Below are positions 1 to 7,406 of a stretch of 51,575 nucleotides of DNA, in pieces. The DNA is from Peribacillus deserti. Lineage in GTDB: Bacteria > Bacillota > Bacilli > Bacillales > DSM-1321. How positions within the stretch are numbered: position 1 is the stretch's first letter; each line of letters starts with the position of its first letter. The notes beneath the pieces are model-generated. The model was given only the letters and a program-made list of their open reading frames with translations. It was not told where the DNA came from and searched no databases. A program made the translations under genes and the position numbers. Location: assembly GCF_002863585.1 (NCBI RefSeq), contig NZ_PGUY01000023.1, positions 1 through 51,575 of the forward strand, in the 5' to 3' direction.

Positions 1-141
1 CTCCTCGGCTTCGCCTGTGGGGTCTCACCTGTCCCGCTGCTCCCGCAGGAGTCTCGCACCTTACGTTCCAATCGACCTGACTGAACAATAGGGTGACGTA
101 ACAAAATATATTAAAAAACAACAATCTTTTAGAAAAGAGTC
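1..141 (-). repeat. Module A intergenic repeat, truncated by window start
   Basis: This is the outer part of the module A repeat, in reverse orientation relative to the complete copies at 5171-5396 and 39974-40190. It keeps the GC-rich central palindrome segment (GGGGTCTCACCTG, CCGCAGGAGTCTCGCACC) and the AT-rich terminus ending in TTTTAGAAAAGAGTC. The rest lies beyond the window edge. It sits downstream of glnK, next to a module B unit. Confidence 0.85.
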
Positions 142-146
142 TTTTA

Positions 147-365
147 AAAAGCACCGTTCCCCGCTTTTCTAGTTGTCCAGCTGCGAACTGAAATCCTCGA
201 GACATAAGCCAAGCAGTCCATGGAAAGGAAAAGTTCTTTCCACGGCCTGCTCGTCTTATGCTGGTCGGATGTTTGCTTTTTATTTAATGATTTGCGTTTT
301 AATTAGATGGAAATTCATAGTGCGATTAATTAAGATTTTTTTAAAAAGCACCGTTCTCTGCTTTT
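147..365 (-). repeat. Module B hairpin repeat flanked by two D hairpins
   Basis: Two near-identical hairpins (AAAAGC-N10-GCTTTT, at 147-168 and 344-365) form direct repeats about 197 bases apart. Between them, at 175-261, is a module B core whose apical stem on the minus strand is CCGTGGAAAG paired with CTTTCCATGG. The same D-B-D arrangement recurs on the plus strand at 20874-21089 with a 192-base period. The right-hand D hairpin ends just after the glnK stop (minus strand) and could act as its terminator. Confidence 0.8.
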
Positions 366-725
366 CTAGTCATTTTGTAAGGCTGCACATCCTTCATCGC
401 CTGTTCTTATTTTAATGGCATTGGCAATCTCATAGACGAAGATCTTGCCGTCACCCGTCTGTCCTGTATTGCACACTTTCCGAGCTGCATCAACCACCGA
501 CTGGACCGGCACCTTGCATACGACAATCTCGACTTTAATGCGTTCAATCATGTTAATTTCTCTTTTAACACCGCGGTAGTTCTCTGTAAACCCTTTTTGC
601 AGTCCGCAGCCAAGTGCGTTTGTTACTGTGATGCCGCTCACTTCAATTTTTGCGAGTTCTTGTTTTAACGCTTCGAATTTTGAAGGGCGCGTAATAATTT
701 CGATCTTCGTTAATTTTTCCGCCAT
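366..725 (-). CDS. glnK: PII-family nitrogen regulatory protein GlnK (NrgB)
   Basis: This is a small trimeric PII signal protein that in Bacillus binds the AmtB ammonium channel and the regulator TnrA. The product is 119 residues, normal for the family. It has the T-loop segment GCGLQKGFTENYRGVK, with the tyrosine in the usual place, and the C-terminal signature GDGKIFVYEIANAIKIRTGDEG. The start is set at 725 because AAAGGAG lies 11 bases upstream. An earlier in-frame ATG at 746 overlaps the amtB stop as ATGA, but that site would put the ribosome binding sequence inside the gene. It is co-directional with amtB and 17 bases downstream of it, so the two are very likely one operon. A hairpin of the repeat family follows directly. 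Confidence 0.95.
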   Translation of the reverse strand: MAEKLTKIEIITRPSKFEALKQELAKIEVSGITVTNALGCGLQKGFTENYRGVKREINMIERIKVEIVVCKVPVQSVVDAARKVCNTGQTGDGKIFVYEIANAIKIRTGDEGCAALQND

Positions 726-742
726 GGATGGACCAGCTCCTT

Positions 743-1966
743 TCATAAGTTGGATTCGTGATAAGCTTTTTCACCGTGAAGAGTCAAGTCAAGGCCGATA
801 TACTCTTCTTCTTCGTTCACCCGGACTGGCATTACCGCATGAATCACTTTAATGATGATAAAAGTAACGATGGCAATAAATACATATGTGGCGCCAATCC
901 CGGCCAGCTGTTTGAATAAAAGTGATATGTTTCCGTAGAAAAGTCCGTCAGCTCCTGCTTCGTTTACGGAGGTGGTTGCAAACAAGCCTGTTGCAATTCC
1001 GCCCCATGTACCGCCAATTCCGTGAAGACCGAAAGCATCGAGGGCATCATCATAGCCAAGCTTTTTCTTAAGAGAGAAAACTCCCCAGAAACAAACAGCT
1101 CCGCCGATAAAGCCAATGATGATGGAAGAAGCAGGTGTTACAAAACCACAGGCTGGAGTGATGGCAACAAGTCCTGCGATGGCACCGGAAATGGAGCCGA
1201 GCATAGTTGGCTTTTTATTAATTTTCCATTCAATTAAGACCCATCCTATGATTCCGGCAGCTGCCGCAATAGCTGTATTAATGAATACAGTCATAGCTAC
1301 CTCATTTAATGTTAATGCACTTCCTACATTAAACCCGTACCAGCCGAACCAGATTAATGATCCTCCGAGAACGGTCAAAGGAAGATTGTGCGGAGTGCTG
1401 GTTTCTGACTCTTTTCTTTTGCCGAGATAAATCGCAAGAACAAGACCTGTGACACCTGAAGAAATATGAACTACGTTACCGCCTGCGAAATCGAGGGCGC
1501 CTAGTTCACGAAGCCAGCCGCCGACACCCCAAACCCAGTGGGCGACAGGTGCGTAAGCAAGCAGCGACCAAAGAATCGTAAATACAACAAAAGCGGAGAA
1601 TTTCATTCTTTCAGCGACTGCTCCTGAAATCAAAGCTGTAGTTAATACAGCGAAAGTTAATTGAAACATCATGAAAAGATTATGGGGAATGGTTTCACTG
1701 TAATCAGGGTTTGCCTCGAAAGTAACTCCTTTTAAACCAACCCAGTCCAGATTCCCAATCCATGCATTCCCTCCCGTAGAGAAGGATAAAGAATAACCGA
1801 TCATTACCCAAAGTATGGATACGATGGCCATGGGGATATAGCTGTGCATAGCAGTACTTAAGACGTTTTTGCTTCGGACCATTCCGCCGTAAAATAAAGC
1901 AATCCCTGGAGTCATCAGCCATACTAGGAGAGTACAGAAGAACATAAATACAGAATCATTCAACAT
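743..1966 (-). CDS. amtB: Ammonium transporter AmtB (NrgA)
   Basis: This is a membrane ammonium channel of the Amt/Mep/Rh family. It begins FMFFCTLLVWLMTPGIALFY and has about eleven hydrophobic segments. The two pore histidines lie in FAGGNVVHISSG and FGLHGIGGTWGG, and the protein ends with the HGEKAYHES tail seen in Bacillus NrgA. At 407 residues it is full length. I chose the start at 1966 because AAAGGGG sits 8 bases before it. The in-frame ATG at 1972 would leave only 2 bases. It is the first gene of an operon with glnK, behind a TnrA/GlnR-type palindrome at 1999-2021, so it is probably induced in nitrogen limitation, as nrgAB is in B. subtilis. Confidence 0.97.
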   Translation of the reverse strand: MLNDSVFMFFCTLLVWLMTPGIALFYGGMVRSKNVLSTAMHSYIPMAIVSILWVMIGYSLSFSTGGNAWIGNLDWVGLKGVTFEANPDYSETIPHNLFMMFQLTFAVLTTALISGAVAERMKFSAFVVFTILWSLLAYAPVAHWVWGVGGWLRELGALDFAGGNVVHISSGVTGLVLAIYLGKRKESETSTPHNLPLTVLGGSLIWFGWYGFNVGSALTLNEVAMTVFINTAIAAAAGIIGWVLIEWKINKKPTMLGSISGAIAGLVAITPACGFVTPASSIIIGFIGGAVCFWGVFSLKKKLGYDDALDAFGLHGIGGTWGGIATGLFATTSVNEAGADGLFYGNISLLFKQLAGIGATYVFIAIVTFIIIKVIHAVMPVRVNEEEEYIGLDLTLHGEKAYHESNL

Positions 1967-1998
1967 TAACATTACCCCTTTTTTTATTGGATTATAAG

Positions 1999-2021
1999 TT
2001 ATGTTATGTTTTATAACATAA
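1999..2021 (-). promoter_or_regulatory. TnrA/GlnR-type operator upstream of amtB
   Basis: There is a perfect inverted repeat with 9-base arms TTATGTTAT and ATAACATAA around GTTTT. Inside it, 2002-2018 matches the TnrA consensus TGTNA-N7-TNACA at every fixed position. A TATAAT-like -10 on the minus strand lies at 1991-1996, between the palindrome and amtB. In B. subtilis TnrA activates nrgAB from such a site. Here the distance to the apparent -10 is short, so the exact promoter geometry is uncertain. Confidence 0.7.
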
Positions 2022-2249
2022 TTAAGTTATATTTATTATCATAGTGAGTAAAAGGAATTATTTCAAGCTAAATATTCTGAAAAATTCGGAATATTTTCTA
2101 ACCATGTAATAAAACCTTACATAAGTTAGGAGAAGTAATTAGATTAAGGAAATCACACTTGATAATTTCGAAATAAATACGATAATAAAATAGAAGAACA
2201 AATTATGGGAAATTGTACTAGAATATGTCGAAAAGTACGGGAGTTCTAT

Positions 2250-3371
2250 ATGAGATTATTGTCCACTGAAGCATTGAGGCCAGGACTTAAGGTAGGACAA
2301 ACTATATACAATGACAGAGATAAAATCCTGCTGTGTGAAGGTGTAGAAATCACCGACAGGCATATCGCACGTCTTAAGCAGCTGAATATTCCATTTGTCT
2401 ACATTTTTGATCAGAAGACAGCACACATAAAACCTCAAGAATCTATTCCAAATACATTAAGACGGAAAGCAATTACAGAGATTAGGAGTGCTTTTTCTGA
2501 AATTCAGAAAGAAGAAGCAAATGATTCCTCGCTCATTTTAGAAAAAGCTTCCTGGGATTTCAAAGAGCTGATTAAACAACTTATTTCAGAGTTAATGGGA
2601 AATAAGAAGCTGCTGCATTTGCTATCGGATGTGTATACCTATGATCATTACATTTTTACTCACTCATTGAATGTGACTTTATATAGCATTGCTGTCGGGA
2701 TTAGGCTTAAGCTTGCTCCCAATCAGCTGGAAGTCCTAGCGCTGGGGGCAATGCTCCATGATGTAGGAAAAGTGGCGGTGCCAAAGCAAATCTTATTAAA
2801 ACCTGGCAGACTTACCGAGGAAGAGTTTGTAGAAATTAAGAAGCATTCAGAAAACGGTTTTCATCTATTAAAAGGTATCCACACGGTGCCGCTTGTAGTG
2901 GCTCACTGCGCCTATCAGCACCATGAGCGGCTCGATGGGTCCGGTTATCCCCGAGGTCTCTTAGGAAATGAAATCCACTATTTTGGAAAAATTTTAGCTG
3001 TCGCAGATGTTTTTGATGCTGTCACTTCAAATAGAATTTACAGGGGAGCTATGCTGCCGCATGAGGGCCTGGAAGTTCTGTATGCAGGGGCGGGTACGCA
3101 ATTTGATAAAACGATTGTTGAAGCATTTAGAGGCTCAGTCGCTATATACCCCAATAGTTTAACGGTCGATCTCAGCGATGGCAGCAGAGGGATTGTCAGC
3201 CGGCAGAATTACGGATTAAGCGATCGTCCCGTGGTTGAGGTCATTGAACAAGGTGGCAGGGTTCTTGAACATACCCATGAGCTTGATTTAAGCCGCAATC
3301 TGGATATTCTTATTACGGGCTGTGATACGACCTTTTTTACAGCGCCAAAACAAAAAACGGAACCTTTTTAA
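2250..3371 (+). CDS. HD-GYP domain cyclic di-GMP phosphodiesterase-like protein
   Basis: The 373-residue protein has an N-terminal region of about 130 residues with no recognised sensor. An HD-GYP domain follows, with AMLHDVGKVAVPKQILLKPG, the distal HHERLDGSGYP motif and ILAVADVFDAVTSNRIYR. About 90 further residues follow the HD-GYP core. The family hydrolyses cyclic di-GMP using a bi- or trinuclear metal centre, and all the usual metal ligands that I can recognise are present. The start at 2250 follows GGGAG by 6 bases. Upstream in-frame codons from 2205 lack a ribosome site. A TGTCGAA sequence at about 2226 resembles a Spo0A box but is very close to the start. There are no membrane segments. 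It is transcribed away from amtB and ends in a strong terminator. Confidence 0.92.
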   Translation: MRLLSTEALRPGLKVGQTIYNDRDKILLCEGVEITDRHIARLKQLNIPFVYIFDQKTAHIKPQESIPNTLRRKAITEIRSAFSEIQKEEANDSSLILEKASWDFKELIKQLISELMGNKKLLHLLSDVYTYDHYIFTHSLNVTLYSIAVGIRLKLAPNQLEVLALGAMLHDVGKVAVPKQILLKPGRLTEEEFVEIKKHSENGFHLLKGIHTVPLVVAHCAYQHHERLDGSGYPRGLLGNEIHYFGKILAVADVFDAVTSNRIYRGAMLPHEGLEVLYAGAGTQFDKTIVEAFRGSVAIYPNSLTVDLSDGSRGIVSRQNYGLSDRPVVEVIEQGGRVLEHTHELDLSRNLDILITGCDTTFFTAPKQKTEPF

Positions 3372-3385
3372 CAAGGCTCTCCTTA

Positions 3386-3416
3386 GGCTGTCGAGAAAGT
3401 CTCGACGGCCCTTTTT
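3386..3416 (+). terminator. Rho-independent terminator of the HD-GYP gene
   Basis: The stem GCTGTCGAGA / TCTCGACGGC with an AAG loop is followed by CCTTTTT, 15 bases after the stop codon. Confidence 0.85.
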
Positions 3417-4015
3417 ACTGTCCTGATATACGCAGATTGGTCCAGCCTGGAGCCATCATCTGGTTTCCTGCACGGTTAGGGGATCCTTATATGGTCTTCC
3501 GCTTGAAATAGTTGGGAGCGGTGATACTCAACAGAGGATTCCGGCTCGGTGATCAGCATATTCTGTAAAAGATAAGCATAATGGCTGCTGGATAAGCATA
3601 AAGCACCACCCATAATCATAGGAAGAAGAGAGATAATCATAAACATGAAAAACAGAAGCATAAAACCAAGAAACGTAAGCATAAACCTTTAACATTTAAG
3701 CATATCTTTATGGGAAGTAAGCATAAACCCTATTGCGTGATTCTAAATCTTTCACATTTAATAAAAACTTCTCCCGAAAAGCCTGTATTCTCAGAGCTGG
3801 GGAGTTTAGTTGCAAAAAGGTTACCGAGATAAGGGTTACATCCACAAAAAATACTTGTTTTTCAGTAAAAAGTGGACCACTTTCTCCGGCGGCCGTCGTG
3901 CAACAGCCAAAGTACACACGGGAGTGGGCAGACAATTAAACCGAATCATAATTACTTAAATTGAAAAGTTTCCATTTAACACTTAGAAACGATAAAACTC
4001 TTTTTCCACGAGCTG
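3417..4015. other. Non-coding gap between convergent genes
   Basis: No convincing gene is visible here. The centre is occupied by the phased octamer array (3553-3725). The flank 3421-3552 has no recognised feature. The flank 3726-4015 has a short open frame (3733-3939) with a GC-richer end around 3880-3930, but it has no ribosome site or family match that I recognise. Confidence 0.6.
3553..3725 (-). repeat. Phased octamer array 1 (nine TATGCTTA-like motifs, 20/21-bp period)
   Basis: On the minus strand nine octamers occur with plus-strand start positions 3553, 3573, 3593, 3613, 3634, 3655, 3676, 3697 and 3718. Read 5' to 3' on the minus strand the steps are 21,21,21,21,21,20,20,20. Five copies are exact TATGCTTA. 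The others are TATGCTTC, TATGATTA (twice) and TATGCTGA. The 12-13-base spacers share no sequence. In-frame translation has no supported start. The length (173 bp) and the order of steps are identical to array 2 at 22964-23136. Confidence 0.93.
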
Positions 4016-4041
4016 AGGAGACTCCTTAACAGGAGTCTCCT
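4016..4041 (-). terminator. Hairpin immediately after lytH
   Basis: Perfect 10-base arms AGGAGACTCC and GGAGTCTCCT with a 6-base loop touch the lytH stop codon. On the minus strand no immediate U-run follows, so this may be a 3' stabilising hairpin rather than a strong intrinsic terminator. Confidence 0.5.
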
Positions 4042-5047
4042 ATCTTGTTTTTCTAGCCCGCAAATCATTTCGTTCCCAAACTCTCAGAAGTGGATACGGA
4101 TCAAATGACCATTCAGTCAATCCGTTATCCTTATATAAGCCATAATGCAGATGGGGAGGGAATTTTCCGGAAGTGCCGGGAGGACCATACCCTGTACTGC
4201 CCACACCACCGATAAGTGTCCCGGGTTCGACGGTCTGCCCGGTCTGGAGTCCTTTAGCAAATCCGCTTAGATGAGCAAAGTAATGGTACGTATTGTTGAT
4301 ATCACGGATGCCTACTCTCCAGCCTCCGTATTTATTCCAACCTTTCATCTCGATTATTCCATAGCATGTAGAACGAACAGGAAGACCGTAGTCTGCGAAA
4401 ATATCCGTCCCTTCATGGGTTCTCCTGCCACCCCAGCCACGGGCTACACCCCACGTTCCTCTATAGGTATAATGGGTACGGACCGGAACCGGAAACACCT
4501 TCTTGCTTAGGTCTACAGTGCCGAACTGTTTAAAGAGCCGGGCGTTGCCCATGATTATACCCACAGCCTTGTCCCGCTTATAATAGTTCCATAAGCCAAT
4601 CCTGAAATTGGATTCATCATTTCCATACCTCAGCAGATAATTTGATAGTGTGATCAGTAGATCTTCATTTGACTTAATGCTTGCTTTTCCGTCTGAGTTG
4701 CCGTCTGTTCCGAGACCGCCCCAAAATTGAATGGAGGCAGGGTTTTCATCATTTAAATTAGGATTCAACATACCTGACCAGATCTTTGGATCTATATGCA
4801 CTCCTACTGGGCCATCCGAATCCGGCAGATCTCTTCTGGCATTCCTGACACTATGTTCATACTGGTCGATTGCTGCTATAAAATACCAGGGGATCGTGGT
4901 AACTGTCTCCACATATTCATAAAGGCTCATTCTAAGCTTTACTTTATATTCCTCAGGAGTCATGGCTGAAGCCTCGACCCATGTTGAACTGCTGAAGACT
5001 ACACTGAAACAAAGAATGAATGTTATCAGAAAATGACTATAACGCAC
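4040..5047 (-). CDS. lytH: M23 family peptidase LytH (L-Ala-D-Glu peptidase of spore cortex)
   Basis: This is an exported zinc endopeptidase. In B. subtilis LytH (YunA) trims cortex peptides to single L-alanine during sporulation. The start is GTG at 5047, with AAAGGAG 9 bases upstream. It gives a clean signal peptide (MRYSHFLITFILCFSVVFS) and 335 residues. The frame remains open to an ATG at 5074 that lacks a ribosome site. The C-terminal LytM domain carries GRRTHEGTDIFA (HxxxD zinc ligands) and PPHLHYG (HxH). The N-terminal half is helical and typical of this subfamily. In B. subtilis lipA lies between lytH and yutC, but here that gap holds a terminator and a module A repeat. Confidence 0.93.
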   Translation of the reverse strand: MRYSHFLITFILCFSVVFSSSTWVEASAMTPEEYKVKLRMSLYEYVETVTTIPWYFIAAIDQYEHSVRNARRDLPDSDGPVGVHIDPKIWSGMLNPNLNDENPASIQFWGGLGTDGNSDGKASIKSNEDLLITLSNYLLRYGNDESNFRIGLWNYYKRDKAVGIIMGNARLFKQFGTVDLSKKVFPVPVRTHYTYRGTWGVARGWGGRRTHEGTDIFADYGLPVRSTCYGIIEMKGWNKYGGWRVGIRDINNTYHYFAHLSGFAKGLQTGQTVEPGTLIGGVGSTGYGPPGTSGKFPPHLHYGLYKDNGLTEWSFDPYPLLRVWERNDLRARKTR

Positions 5048-5140
5048 AGGTCCATACTCCTTTACTAGAAACATAAAATTATTTTGCTTTTATTTTTAGC
5101 TTTCATGTTATTCAAAAAATGGAAATCGCAATAATTTAGA

Positions 5141-5164
5141 AAAAGTGCCGCATTCGGCACTTTT
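5141..5164. terminator. Bidirectional terminator between yutC and lytH
   Basis: The stem AAAAGTGCCG / CGGCACTTTT has a 4-base CATT loop and T-rich sequence on both sides. It is placed to end minus-strand transcripts from yutC before lytH. Confidence 0.75.
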
Positions 5165-5170
5165 CTTTTT

Positions 5171-5396
5171 GGCTCTTTTCTAAAAGAATGTTGTTTTTTA
5201 ATAAGTTTTGTTGCATCACCTATTGTTAAATCAGGTTGATTGGAGCGTAAGGTGCGAGACTCCTGCGGGAGCAGCGGGACAGGTGAGACCCCGCAGGCGA
5301 AGACGAGGAGGCTCACCGCCCGCCCCGCGGAAAGCGAGCATCCTGGAGCGGAAATCAACCTCTTGTACAATAGCAACAAAGTTTGCGAAAACAGCC
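5171..5396 (+). repeat. Module A intergenic repeat, complete copy
   Basis: This 226-bp element has imperfect terminal inverted repeats: GGCTCTTTTC at the left, and GAAAACAGCC at the right. Each is followed inward by a TTGTT/AACAA block. A second nested inverted pair (GGTTGATT near 5236, AATCAACC near 5353) bounds a GC-rich core. The core contains CTGCGGG/CCCGCAG and GGTGAG/CTCACC stems. It resembles a miniature inverted-repeat element capable of strong RNA or cruciform folding. It has no protein-coding evidence. Confidence 0.88.
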
Positions 5397-5412
5397 TTCT
5401 TTTTAAACCTCA

Positions 5413-6039
5413 TTATTCACCTGGCTGTTCACCATTGGCATTTTCGTTCTTGGTTACACTTTTTCCTTGGGGAGATTTCTTCATTTGATTGATGGTATTC
5501 TGGAGCATTTCATTCACATTTTCTGTATGTGTATCTAAACTGGCGTAGTTTTCCACATTTTGCATAAGTCCGCGATTGTCGGTAACATACACATGATAGT
5601 ACCTAGGCAGGACGGATAGGGCGGTCCGCTTTACTTGATCCGCTGCTTGATTGCGGTCTTCGCTGCTTGTCCTATAGGCAATCAATGCCTCTTCATCGGT
5701 GACAAGAGTCGCTGCCTCATCAATTCCAGGTATTTGAACGGATAAACGGGTAATAATATCTGCCATCTGCTCGCGGTCTATACTGATTCTGTCGTTTTTT
5801 TCCACGGTTTCACCGTTTATAACGGTTCTGTTCAATCGGACAAAACCAAAGTCTCTGGCCGTAAGATCATTATTATGATTATCAACATTATAATTCTGGT
5901 TTATATTTTTCGTACGTACAGGATCAGATGTATTTTTGAAAATATTGTCATTGTTATCATTGTTCAGGTTCCCTCTAGAAGCACAGCCGGATAGGGTTAG
6001 AATTATCCCTAAACTAAGTGCAAGTACAGGTTTGTACAT
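5413..6039 (-). CDS. yutC: YhcN/YlaJ-type sporulation lipoprotein (YutC)
   Basis: The 208-residue lipoprotein has a short signal and lipobox LTLSGC, so it would be anchored through a lipidated cysteine at about residue 19. An Asn/Asp-rich low-complexity stretch (residues 25-60) leads into the YhcN/YlaJ domain. The family is associated with the forespore membrane and germination, but a molecular activity is not established. The start at 6039 follows AGGAGG by 8 bases. A GTG at 6048 in the same frame overlaps the ribosome site and is rejected. Position and orientation (divergent from yutD) match the B. subtilis yutC locus. Confidence 0.85.
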   Translation of the reverse strand: MYKPVLALSLGIILTLSGCASRGNLNNDNNDNIFKNTSDPVRTKNINQNYNVDNHNNDLTARDFGFVRLNRTVINGETVEKNDRISIDREQMADIITRLSVQIPGIDEAATLVTDEEALIAYRTSSEDRNQAADQVKRTALSVLPRYYHVYVTDNRGLMQNVENYASLDTHTENVNEMLQNTINQMKKSPQGKSVTKNENANGEQPGE

Positions 6040-6151
6040 CCCTGACACCTCCTATATTCCTTAGGGTTACCACTTTTTAATAAATTTCATTTAGTAATTG
6101 GTGGCGGATAAGTTATAATTTTGATATCAGCTAGTATTAGAGGTGAGTGAA

Positions 6152-6427
6152 ATGATCGAAATAAATAATATAACGTATGAGTTGATCGATGAAAGAAGCA
6201 GCGGTTTTAATGAAGAAGCATTCCGTGCCCGCTATAGCGAGATATTAAATAAATATGATTACATCCTGGGGGATTGGGGTTATGGGCAGCTCAGGCTCAA
6301 AGGTTTCTTTGATGACCAAAACCAGAAAGCGGCTTTTGACACAAAAATAAGCACGATCTCTGAATATTTGTATGAATACTGCAACTTTGGATGCCCTTAT
6401 TTTGTGGTGAAAAAAATAAAGAAATAA
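6152..6427 (+). CDS. yutD: YutD family protein (DUF1027)
   Basis: This is a 91-residue soluble protein with the conserved YutD core, including YDYILGDWGYGQLRLKGFFD and YLYEYCNFGCPYFV. The biochemical function is unknown. The family is widespread in Firmicutes and is named from this B. subtilis locus. The ATG at 6152 lies 6 bases after GAGGTG. A GTG at 6143 in frame overlaps that site. It is divergent from yutC and ends in a strong terminator. Confidence 0.92.
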   Translation: MIEINNITYELIDERSSGFNEEAFRARYSEILNKYDYILGDWGYGQLRLKGFFDDQNQKAAFDTKISTISEYLYEYCNFGCPYFVVKKIKK

Positions 6428-6430
6428 CGT

Positions 6431-6464
6431 AAAAAACCTTGTCTGCGGGAGGACAAGGTTTTTC
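6431..6464 (+). terminator. Terminator of yutD
   Basis: The stem AAAACCTTGTC / GACAAGGTTTT with a run of T lies a few bases after the yutD stop. The flanking A- and T-runs would also let it act on the minus strand. Confidence 0.85.
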
Positions 6465-6631
6465 ATAGTATGTTCAGTTGAAGTGCTTGCACCCCATGAC
6501 AAAGCTTGTGAAAGCTAAAGGGAGTGCCGGGATGCAGCATATACGAGGTGGTAAGTGCGGCTAAGCTTTTATCTTCGATTTCGCCCGCCCGCCAGCAATT
6601 GGTGTAAACAAAGCCTTTTCATTACTGCGTA

Positions 6632-6916
6632 TCAACTATTTCCTGTATTCGTATAAGGCGGCTCTTCATGCTGTTTCGGATCATCATTTGTGGGATGAGA
6701 CGGCTCGATCTGTCTCTGCATTCCTTCGTGAAGGGTTTTATTCTCATAGCTGGAAGACGTATAGAACTGCTGGCCAGGACGCCAGGGGGTACTTTTGTTT
6801 TCCACTGGGCTATTTTCCTTTATGGGTGAGCCGTAAGCACCTTCCGGAAACTCTTCCGCGGTTAGGTAAGTTCTGCTTTTTTCAACATTGGCAAAATCAT
6901 GGTACTCATTATCCAT
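6632..6916 (-). CDS. Conserved small hydrophilic protein, function unknown
   Basis: The 94-residue product is rich in Glu, Pro, Asn and Ser and has no membrane segment or signal. It contains YHDFANVEKSRTYLTAEEFP near the N-terminus and a Pro/His-rich tail. I recognise it only as the kind of small cytosolic protein often kept in Bacillaceae. The start ATG at 6916 is 8 bases after AGGAGG, which supports real translation. It lies 58 bases downstream of the DUF3055 gene on the same strand and probably shares its transcript. Confidence 0.75.
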   Translation of the reverse strand: MDNEYHDFANVEKSRTYLTAEEFPEGAYGSPIKENSPVENKSTPWRPGQQFYTSSSYENKTLHEGMQRQIEPSHPTNDDPKQHEEPPYTNTGNS

Positions 6917-6974
6917 CTAATAGACCTCCTGTTTAGGCTGCAGTCATTAGCTTTTCCTAAACAGTTCCGTAAGA

Positions 6975-7241
6975 TTAGACGATTTGCTCTAAAAAGGAAC
7001 GAAGGTCGGCAGCATCTTCAGGGGATAATTGAAAGGCATATTCCAAATATCCTTCCTCTGCTAAGTCATCTTCCCCGATAATGGCGAAACGGTTACTCTG
7101 GAGATCGAGAACCATTTGCTTTCCATAAAAACGGTCTGTGGTGATAATTCCTAGGTCAAAACGGATATTTTCACCCGCAAAGCTGACGAACCTCGTTTTG
7201 GCGTTTATCACGTCATCATATAAGAATATGCGGTTGTCCAT
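6975..7241 (-). CDS. DUF3055 family protein
   Basis: This 88-residue protein begins MDNRIFLYDDVINAKTRFVS and contains DRFYGKQMVLDLQSNRFAII, which I recognise as the Firmicute DUF3055 family. Its function is unknown. The ATG at 7241 follows GAGGAGG by 6 bases. The open frame extends upstream to 7283 but has no ribosome site there. There are no transmembrane segments. It is co-oriented with the gene at 6632-6916 and divergent from the EAL gene. Confidence 0.82.
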   Translation of the reverse strand: MDNRIFLYDDVINAKTRFVSFAGENIRFDLGIITTDRFYGKQMVLDLQSNRFAIIGEDDLAEEGYLEYAFQLSPEDAADLRSFLEQIV

Positions 7242-7406
7242 AGTTTTCCTCCTCAAATATTCAGAACTCTTTTCTTTCTTCATTCTACCAAAGGTGCATG
7301 TTTCCTGTATAAGGATGTTTGAATTTTCTTAACTAAAATAAGTAAATTACAAATAACTCCAATTTATGATAAAATTACTATATAACTTCATGGGTGTCCG
7401 AAAGGA

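Noticed and set aside
2226-2232. Spo0A box (TGTCGAA) upstream of the HD-GYP gene
   Set aside because: A single 7-base match only 18 bases before the start codon is weak evidence, and no promoter spacing supports it.
3476-3682. Minus-strand open frame of 68 codons across phased array 1
   Set aside because: The 21-base period (7 codons) keeps one frame open by chance and places Met-Leu at each motif. There is no ribosome site, the 20-base steps break the periodicity, and array 2 has stops in every frame.
5208-5492. Open frames across module A (5208-5492, 5231-5413, 40011-40223, 39983-40204)
   Set aside because: The GC-rich palindrome opens frames on both strands in every copy. The products are low-complexity Arg/Gly/Ala sequences without ribosome sites.
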